Source: Monoraphidium neglectum
Taxonomy: Eukaryota > Chlorophyta > Chlorophyceae > Sphaeropleales > Selenastraceae
Length of the DNA stretch: 15,846 nt
Assembly (NCBI RefSeq): GCF_000611645.1
Contig: NW_014012858.1
Coordinates: forward strand, 4,497-20,342
Reading direction: 5' to 3'
Positions 10,701-15,846 of this stretch are shown here, piece after piece (within the stretch, counting starts at the first letter, position 1; each line of letters begins with the position of its first letter). The notes below the pieces were generated by a model. That model saw only the letters and a program-made list of their open reading frames with translations. It searched no databases and was not told the origin of the DNA. Both the position numbers and the translations under genes were made by a program.

Positions 10701-11346
10701 TGTGCAAAGCGAGTGTGAAAGCGGAGACGGGAGCGAGGGGGACGGGGCATTCTGCGTCGGCGCGGCTCCCTCATTTGCAAGCGGCGGTCGGTAGGCGGCG
10801 CCGTGCGTGCACTGGGGGCCAGCGCCTCGCGGGGCGCGAAGCTTTTTTCCGGGCGGCGGCTCCAGCGATCCCAGTGGGGAGCGCCCGGCCGCACCTTGCG
10901 AGGGCGTGGGATGCGAAAAGCGCGTTGCAGACGGCCGCCGGGGGCCCGCGGCAGCCGGACAGCTCCGACAGCTCGCCCTCGTCCGCGCCGCCGCCCCACG
11001 ACACGAGGCGCGATTCGATGCCGCTCGCCAGGCGCGAGAACGCGCCGCCCTCCTCGCCCTCGTCATCGCCGCGCGGGGACGGGGTCCCCTTGCCTGCGGC
11101 CGCCGCGGCTGGCGGGGGCGATAGTGCTGCTCTGGCCGGGGCTGAGACGGAGAGTGCGGTGCGCAGGTGGCGCGAGAGTGCGCCGTCGTCGCTGCTGGTG
11201 CGGGTTGCGGCGACGGTTGCGCTCTCGCCAGGCCCGCCGGCCATGAGGCTCCGCTCGTCCTCCGGCTGCGCCCAGAGGTCAGGAGCATGCGCAGAGGCGG
11301 CGCCATGCTGTAAGTCCGGCGTGCGGCCGCCGGACTTGTGCGCCAT
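7755..11346 (-). CDS. Ferroportin / IREG-type metal exporter (SLC40 family)
   Basis: Eight exons: 11346-10895, 10699-10553, 10226-10091, 9815-9671, 9467-9293, 9114-8916, 8737-8308, 8062-7755; all phases agree; 663 residues. Ferroportins export Fe2+ (in plants also Co/Ni) across plasma or vacuolar membranes. Family signatures, in order: SHALARWAWRTWEFAVAL in helix 1 (from residue 146), GAFIDRSERLRGATTM after helix 2, VEREWVKAL, ARMNSVMRAIDMLCLMLSP, a helix-7-like TFNGMSEAALSVFRGIAA, SRLGIWLADLAVSQMQQEF, and VNGVQSSMQSLFEIF followed by helix 12. The match is closest to plant IREG1/2 rather than plastid IREG3. The N-terminus (1-140) is an unusual acidic, Ala/Ser-rich extension; a Gly/Ala-rich insert lies before helix 10. 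Start: first ATG of the frame. It is divergent from OST4. Confidence 0.9.
10356..10389. repeat. GCC/ACC trinucleotide repeat
   Basis: A run of GCC and ACC triplets on the plus strand, inside the second ferroportin intron (10552-10227). No coding role is seen. Confidence 0.85.
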
Positions 11347-11703
11347 GCTGTGTTTCAACGCTTTGGGTCCGGACGCTTTGGGTCCGGCTGGCGTGGCAAC
11401 GGCCGGAGACCCCGCAATACCGCCGCCGCTCCGGCATGTGCAGTCTGGTCAGGGCTATGCTGAAGACTTCTGTGCTCGTGGCTTCCCGTTTGAGTAAGGA
11501 TTCTGAGGCAGGGTACTTCCTAGCAGCTGCTCTCTGCCTGCACACGATCCTAGCCGAGTTCGCCGAGACAGCTCGAGTGACATGATCAGTTGCTATGATG
11601 AAATGAGGCTTGCATGATCCGAAATCAATAACACGTTCAATCACCACCTGTTCAGGTGTGATCTAGCACTCCGAACGGAGGCCACTGGGGCCCGCGCGGA
11701 GCC
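11347..11703. promoter_or_regulatory. Divergent promoter region between ferroportin and OST4
   Basis: This 357-base gap separates the ferroportin start (minus) from the OST4 start (plus), so both promoters and 5' UTRs should lie here. Base composition falls toward AT in the OST4-proximal half (about 11500-11660). No TATA box or known metal-response element could be identified by eye. Confidence 0.6.
11358..11387. repeat. Perfect 15-base tandem duplication
   Basis: ACGCTTTGGGTCCGG occurs twice in direct succession (11358-11372 and 11373-11387). It starts 11 bases upstream of the ferroportin ATG, so it probably lies in its 5' UTR or core promoter. Confidence 0.9.
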
Positions 11704-12126
11704 ATGATCGACGATAGGGATCTCGGGAAGTTCACGGTGGGTCTTAGCATATACAACATGCCTGTTGTCCACGCAGTGTGGCAGCGCGAAGCGCCATCGA
11801 TGCGCGCTGCTGCACCGCCGGTTGCAGCCATCCGCAAAGCGGGCTCTGAGCAGGCTGCACAACCGCAAGCGCTCGTGCTAAACTTCGCGATTCTGCGTGC
11901 AAACGAGCTGCATGTCAAGCGCACAGGCTTGCTGTTGCGCAGCTGTTGCGGCACGCTGCTAACTCACTTCGAAACTTCCGGACGCTGGATGAGCCACCTC
12001 CAACCCCCAGCCCCGCCCCGCCCTCCCACACAGAGCTGGCTGGGCTTCACTATCATGATCCTGCTTGTCGCCTACCACTACGTAACCGCCGACCCCAAGT
12101 TTGCCGAGCAGCAGAAGCAGCAGTGA
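11704..12126 (+). CDS. OST4: Oligosaccharyltransferase subunit OST4 (41 aa, two exons)
   Basis: Exons 11704-11736 and 12034-12126 join in phase 0 (donor GTGGGT, acceptor CCCACACAG). The product is MIDDRDLGKFT followed by SWLGFTIMILLVAYHYVTAD, then PKFAEQQKQQ. OST4 is a mini-protein of about 36-40 residues in the ER oligosaccharyltransferase, which moves the dolichol-linked glycan to Asn in N-x-S/T sites. Its single helix (here residues 12-29) holds STT3 and the OST3/6-type subunit together. The family pattern D-D-x-D-L-G, one helix, then AYHYVxADPK is fully present with normal spacing, which fixes the intron. The intron (297 bases) has no stop and is a multiple of three, so the unspliced frame reads as a spurious 140-residue protein. 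Confidence 0.93.
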   Translation: MIDDRDLGKFTVGLSIYNMPVVHAVWQREAPSMRAAAPPVAAIRKAGSEQAAQPQALVLNFAILRANELHVKRTGLLLRSCCGTLLTHFETSGRWMSHLQPPAPPRPPTQSWLGFTIMILLVAYHYVTADPKFAEQQKQQ

Positions 12127-12323
12127 CACCGCGCGCGCATAGCGGCACCAGCGGCAGCATCAGGCAGCCTTGATTCCGTGCGTCAGCAGCAGGGTTCTGC
12201 ACCAACCACCAGCAGCTCTTGTGGCGTCACGCTGATCAAGAGCAAGCCTCTGATCCTGCACGTAATCAGCGGCGGCGAGATCTGCGGGCAGTTCGGCCCA
12301 GCAACCGTCTCACCAGATCAGCC

Positions 12324-12692
12324 ATGTCGTTTGTCGGCGGCAAGCTCAACCTGAAGGGGGGCGACGGGCTCAAGTCGGCCGGCGGCGTCAAGAAGAAGAA
12401 GAAGAAAACAAAGGCCAAGGAGGACGACGACGGCAACGGCGGCGCCGGCGGTGATGAGAAGGCCGCCGCCTCCGCCAGCAAGCTGCAGGGCTTCGTGCCC
12501 CCCCCGCCGCCCGACGGCGAGGACCGCCGCACCGAGGCGCAGCGGCGGCGCGACGAGAAGATGGCGCGGCTGGAGGAGGAGCGGCTCAAGAAGGTGGCGG
12601 CGAAGGGGTACAGGGACCGCGTGAAAGACTTCAATGAGCACCTGGCCGGCCTGAGCGAGCACCACGACATCCCGCGCGTCGGGCCCGGATGA
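12324..12692 (+). CDS. FAM32A-like spliceosome-associated protein
   Basis: Single exon, 122 residues, first ATG of the frame at 12324. The N-terminus (MSFVGGKLNLKGG) leads to a Lys-rich stretch (VKKKKKKTKAKEDDD). The middle is low-complexity, with RRTEAQRRRDEKMARLEEER predicted as a charged helix. The C-terminus RVKDFNEHLAGLSEHHDIPR matches the conserved FAM32A end. In humans FAM32A is a nuclear factor of the late spliceosome that promotes exon ligation; the same role is inferred here. The order of GKLxLKG, Lys-rich tract, helix and DIPxV tail, and the length near 110-120 residues, fit the family. It lies about 200 bases after OST4 on the same strand. Confidence 0.88.
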   Translation: MSFVGGKLNLKGGDGLKSAGGVKKKKKKTKAKEDDDGNGGAGGDEKAAASASKLQGFVPPPPPDGEDRRTEAQRRRDEKMARLEEERLKKVAAKGYRDRVKDFNEHLAGLSEHHDIPRVGPG

Positions 12693-12751
12693 GGGCTGCG
12701 GCTCACGTTTGTCGGCTGCGGGGCGGCCGCTACCGCCGCCTCATCACCCCG

Positions 12752-12756
12752 TGTAA
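12752..12756 (+). terminator. Poly(A) signal TGTAA for the FAM32A-like gene
   Basis: TGTAA on the plus strand, 60 bases after the stop codon of the FAM32A-like gene, a sensible distance for a green-algal 3' UTR. Confidence 0.55.
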
Positions 12757-13729
12757 CAAGCCTGCCTCAAACTTGATCGGACTGCGACGGCCCCCGCCGC
12801 GTGCACAAGCATGCGCGTGCGCACCATACACCTGGGACTTCGAGCCCTTGATGTGCTGAGTTGTCATGACTTCAAATGGCGCAGACCATCATGTCGCAGC
12901 TCGCGGTCTAAGAGCCATGTGAGGGACCGCAGTCCACCCAGCCGCACAGGCCATCAACAAGCCCAGCCGGGCTGCTAGGTCAAACACTGGCATTGAGCTG
13001 CATCAGGCCCCCTGCCACTTACTCATGAGCACAAACGGCAGCCACAGCGCCAAGGCAGCCACTGGAGTAGGCCCATAAATGAAGAACGGGTGTCACGGAA
13101 GTCGTGGCGCAACAGAACGCCAGGCGCACCCAGCAGCGCGCTGACCTGGCACCCCCCCGCTCAGCACCCATCTGCGAGCAGCCGTGGACGAGGCCGGCGA
13201 GTCCTGCGGCGCATTTTCCCAAAAAAGGCACGCGGACGTTGTCCGGGCCACAATGAGCGCCGCATGACCAAATCCCAGGGCCAGCAGCACCCGTCATGGG
13301 GCCTCACCTGAAGTTGTGTTGCCCCCTTTTTCAGGCAATCACTGGCAGGTCACGCACCCCCGGCTGCGCTGAGGAGGCGGTCAAGGAAATGCTGCAGCCA
13401 TGCTGCACGAATGCCGCAAATCAGCACGAAACTGCTAGTGCATGCGTACCAAATCATTTCTGCCGCCCCAGCTCCAAATCAGGAAGCGTTGCGCGTTACT
13501 GTGCACCACTGATTGCCTAGCTAGCCAAGCATGCTCGCAGCCCAGCCACACGCATTCCAAGTTGTCATTGTGAAGTAGCAATGCGGTAATGACGATCATT
13601 AAAAACAGGATGACAACACAAACAGAACACAACATGCCAGCCCAAACGTACACAACCAGAAATTGACAGGGCAGTGGAGCCATATGCAGCACGCTGCAGC
13701 TCATTCGCTGCCCAGCAGCGGAAAAAGCG
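12757..13729. other. Intergenic stretch between convergent genes
   Basis: About 970 bases between the convergent FAM32A-like and ISD11 genes. It should contain both 3' ends. No complete gene is supported. One exon-like hydrophobic segment on the minus strand at 13092-13023 is described under findings. A polypyrimidine-AG at about 13322-13335 on the plus strand resembles an acceptor but leads to no recognisable protein. Confidence 0.55.
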
Positions 13730-14773
13730 CTAAGAAGGTCGCTCAGCCGCTTTCGCCGCGGATTCGTGATCCAGCTCCTGCGTGCGTAAGCAGTGCAGGG
13801 GCGGGTTCGAAGTGAGGCGCGTCGGCAGGCCAGCGGCACACTTCTGGGGCGAGCGTCAGAACGAGGCGGCGGCCTTGACGGCACGCCCGCTTGCACTTGT
13901 GCTTGGACAGCTGCCCAAAGCAAGCGGCTGCCACCGCAGTAGCCCAGCCACGCACTCACAAAGGTCAGGTTCCCTTGGATGGCGGGATGCACCCAAATTG
14001 AGCCAAGCGCACTGCATTTTCTTCCCCCCGAACCAACGACTAGCTAAGCACGCAACCACACACGGGCACGCACGGCACGTACGAAAGCACGCGTCCATAA
14101 ACCGCAAGGCCCCTGTCAGGCGCATCATCCTGGCAGCCTTCCAAAACGCAGCTGCAGGGCCGAATACACCCTTGCCTCACCAGCACTGTCTTGAACTTGC
14201 GGCCATACAGGCCGTACACCACCTCTTGCCGCCGGAACGCCGCCAGGTCGTCCACCGCCCGCTGCCAAAGCGCCTCCGCCGCCGCCTCGTCGGCTGGCGG
14301 CTGGGACGCTAGCCGCCGCGCGTCCCCCTTTGCCTTGCGAACTAGGTAGCTGCGGGGCGGCAGCGGCGGCAGGGGCGGACCGTGGTGGCAGTGGCGGTGA
14401 TTAGGGTGGCACATCAAGGGTTGCTGCGTGTTTCAGGGCTATCAAGGGTGGGCAGGCACTGTGCAGCTGCCTGGCAGATCTGGGCTGGACTTAAGCGCTT
14501 GCAGACGGACGCGTTGCTGGTGCTGCGCCAAGCACGTGCCAGCATTCATCGACGCAGCAGTGCGGCTGCGAACAGCGCGCTGCGCCTGCTGTGCGGACGC
14601 AAGGCAGCACCTCGCGCGTTCAAGGAATCTGATTGCTATCGAAGTACGCCTTGCGACCAGTCTAATAGGCTCTTGCCGCCCTGCGCTTACTCTCTAATGT
14701 TGTAGTTCGGAAATGTGCGCCCTAGCCGCAGGTACTGCCGCATCAGCGATCGCACTTGTGCCGCGGATGGCAT
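13730..14773 (-). CDS. ISD11: ISD11/LYRM4-like Fe-S cluster assembly protein
   Basis: Exons 14773-14691, 14349-14181 and 13777-13730 (donors GTAAGC and GTGAGG; acceptors CAG) give 99 residues; human ISD11 has 91. ISD11 is a mitochondrial LYR-family protein that binds and stabilises the cysteine desulfurase NFS1 together with acyl carrier protein, the sulfur-donating step of Fe-S cluster assembly. The N-terminus reads VRSLMRQYLRLGRTFPNYNI, then RDYLVRKAKGDARR across the first splice, followed by LAAFRRQEVVYGLYGRKFKT. The order LYR-like motif, F at 21, NYNxRxY, RR, then FRRQ...LY matches the family. The LYR tyrosine is Met (L10-M11-R12). The last exon (ELDHESAAKAAERPS) is the least certain part, chosen by phase and acceptor. 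Stops upstream of the ATG support this start. Confidence 0.85.
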
Positions 14774-15846
14774 GGCTGCTGCTTAAACACCTCTACAGGC
14801 TCTACCTTCAAGGAGTGATCTCAAAAACTTGCGCTACAACGAGCTAAGTTGGTACCAGTTGTGCAAATGTGACGAAATCGGGGTCGCCGGGAATGTTTGT
14901 GTGCTGCAGGCCGCCATGTTGATGCTGCCTGATGTCACTTGGTGTGCGCGCTCTCGCCGCCCTGGGGGAGGACTGTCCAGGCCTCATCTGGCGCGTCCTC
15001 TCGATCGCTGTTCCTGTGATGCTCACTTGGCAGATATGTACCTTGACTAACTCCTGCATACGTCTCCTCCCAATCTGCACGATATGCATATTCCCACTGG
15101 TCAACAACTTGGGAGAAGCGCTGTGAAAAAGACATTGAACAAAAAAGGCAACGCTGCAAGTGAGGCTGTGCCGTGTGCTATGTGGCAGAGCACGCGCTTA
15201 CCGACAGACAACTACACCACAAACACACGATGATCGTGTGTCGCGGATGACAGGCTGGCGGTGGTGCCGAGAGGCACCAAGTGTCGAGGGCCTGACTGGA
15301 GGGCTCGCCACGTTTTCAACTGGGGTGTCCGCGACATTCTCCGGCACCGCACCCAAAAAAATCCACTCCTTGTGAGGCCTGATGTGACACACTCCGCGAA
15401 ACGCTACCAGGGCAGCCCCGCAGGTGGGCGCAGCGGCGTTGGCAGCCGGTGTGCAGAGACCTGACAGGGCCGTAGACCACGACCCAATTTGCATTGACCA
15501 CGTTCACCAGCCGCATCTGCAGCGCATTTGTGTGCCAAGCTGCAAAACCTCAGGGTGACGCTTCGGAGAAGCGGTGATCAATGCCCAGTCGCGCAGGCGT
15601 GGCGCTGGCAAGTGAACGCACGCAACTCCCCAGGGCGGCCGAGCTCGGGTTGGCGGCTGCCCCTGCCACCGTGGTGTGAAGCCCGCGTTTGAACCCCATA
15701 AGCCTCGGACCTTTTGGGCCGACCTACAGGGAAAACACAGCTTGGTTACAACATCGACATTAAAGCCCACCACAATTGCATGATGGTGGGGAAGCTGCTG
15801 GTCAATGTCCACTGAACAGCCGCATGCTCGCAATGCACTTGGGGGG
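14774..15846. other. Right-end region upstream of ISD11
   Basis: About 1,070 bases of lower GC content than the rest of the window. It contains the ISD11 promoter and the tentative gene described in the next entry. Several short overlapping open frames exist on both strands, none of a recognised family. No repeats or RNA genes were found. Confidence 0.5.
14844..15699 (-). CDS. Tentative four-exon gene, unknown product
   Basis: Possible exons: 15699-15622, 15516-15461, 15378-15202 and 15120-14844, phases 0, 2 and 2 consistent, 195 residues. I do not recognise the family. The first exon (MGFKRGLHTTVAGAAANPSS) is basic, Ala/Ser-rich and lacks acidic residues, like an organelle-targeting peptide. 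Exons two and three join as VNANWVVVYGPVR|PHKEWI, continuing FLGAVPENVADTPVENVA. The last intron has strong signals (donor GTAAGC; acceptor with a long pyrimidine run and CACAG). The final exon contains GNMHIVQIGRRRMQELVK and could instead end at a GTACAT donor after that motif (near 15052). Another frame across 15135-14935 is also open, and an acceptor at 15724 could mean that the gene begins off the right edge. The stop lies only about 70 bases from the ISD11 start. Confidence 0.27.

Noticed and set aside
10119..10999. Long arginine-rich minus-strand frames across the ferroportin introns
   Set aside because: Off-frame readings with no hydrophobic segments; the spliced ferroportin frame explains this region.
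11704..12126. A 140-residue unspliced protein
   Set aside because: The middle 99 residues match nothing and have clean GT-AG borders; both ends match OST4 only when joined.
13800..13820. GGTTCGAA-type sequence resembling a tRNA T-loop
   Set aside because: The flanks do not pair as a T-stem and no D- or anticodon arm is present; the similar GTTCGA sites near 5650 and 6570 fail the same test.
14932..15126. A 64-residue hydrophobic plus-strand frame starting at an ATG
   Set aside because: It lies opposite a better-supported minus-strand exon with strong splice signals, and resembles no known small membrane protein.
14935..15135. A 66-residue minus-strand frame beginning MSFSQRFSQVVDQW
   Set aside because: Its ATG lies inside a polypyrimidine acceptor region, and the phase of the preceding exon selects a different frame. 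Not fully excluded.

Overview
This window looks like nuclear DNA from a green alga, probably a trebouxiophyte such as the Chlorella/Coccomyxa group. The exons are very GC-rich and code for long runs of Ala, Gly, Pro and Gln. Genes are cut by many introns of about 75-400 bases, most with GTGAGN or GTGCGN donors and CAG acceptors. Several proteins are plant-like, and TGTAA (the green-algal poly(A) signal) follows some genes. All gene models below are hand splicings in which reading frame and intron phase agree at every junction. No transcript was available.

Layout, left to right. (1) 1-2440, minus: the 5' part of an ankyrin-repeat gene with at least seven exons; its 3' end lies off the left edge. 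(2) 3293-7233, minus: a nine-exon gene for a secreted, modular protein of about 653 residues. It has a signal peptide, a Pro/Ala linker, two tandem Trp/Cys modules, an eight-cysteine module, a dibasic cluster and a long Ala/Ser/Gln helical-repeat region. An in-frame stop that overlaps a splice donor makes this gene look like two genes. (3) 7755-11346, minus: an eight-exon ferroportin (IREG/SLC40-type iron or metal exporter). (4) 11704-12126, plus: OST4, a 41-residue subunit of the ER oligosaccharyltransferase, split by one intron. It is divergent from ferroportin across a gap of about 360 bases. (5) 12324-12692, plus: an intronless FAM32A-like spliceosome protein. (6) 13730-14773, minus: ISD11/LYRM4, the small partner of the mitochondrial cysteine desulfurase, with an LMR in place of LYR. 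(7) 14844-15699, minus: a tentative four-exon gene that I do not recognise.

The genes do not form a pathway. They are ordinary eukaryotic neighbours: membrane metal transport, N-glycosylation, splicing, Fe-S cluster assembly and an extracellular protein. The most unusual item is the secreted modular protein at 3293-7233. Two very small conserved genes (OST4, ISD11) are easy to miss because they are split. There is no sign of phage, CRISPR, rRNA or tRNA genes, or intact transposons.
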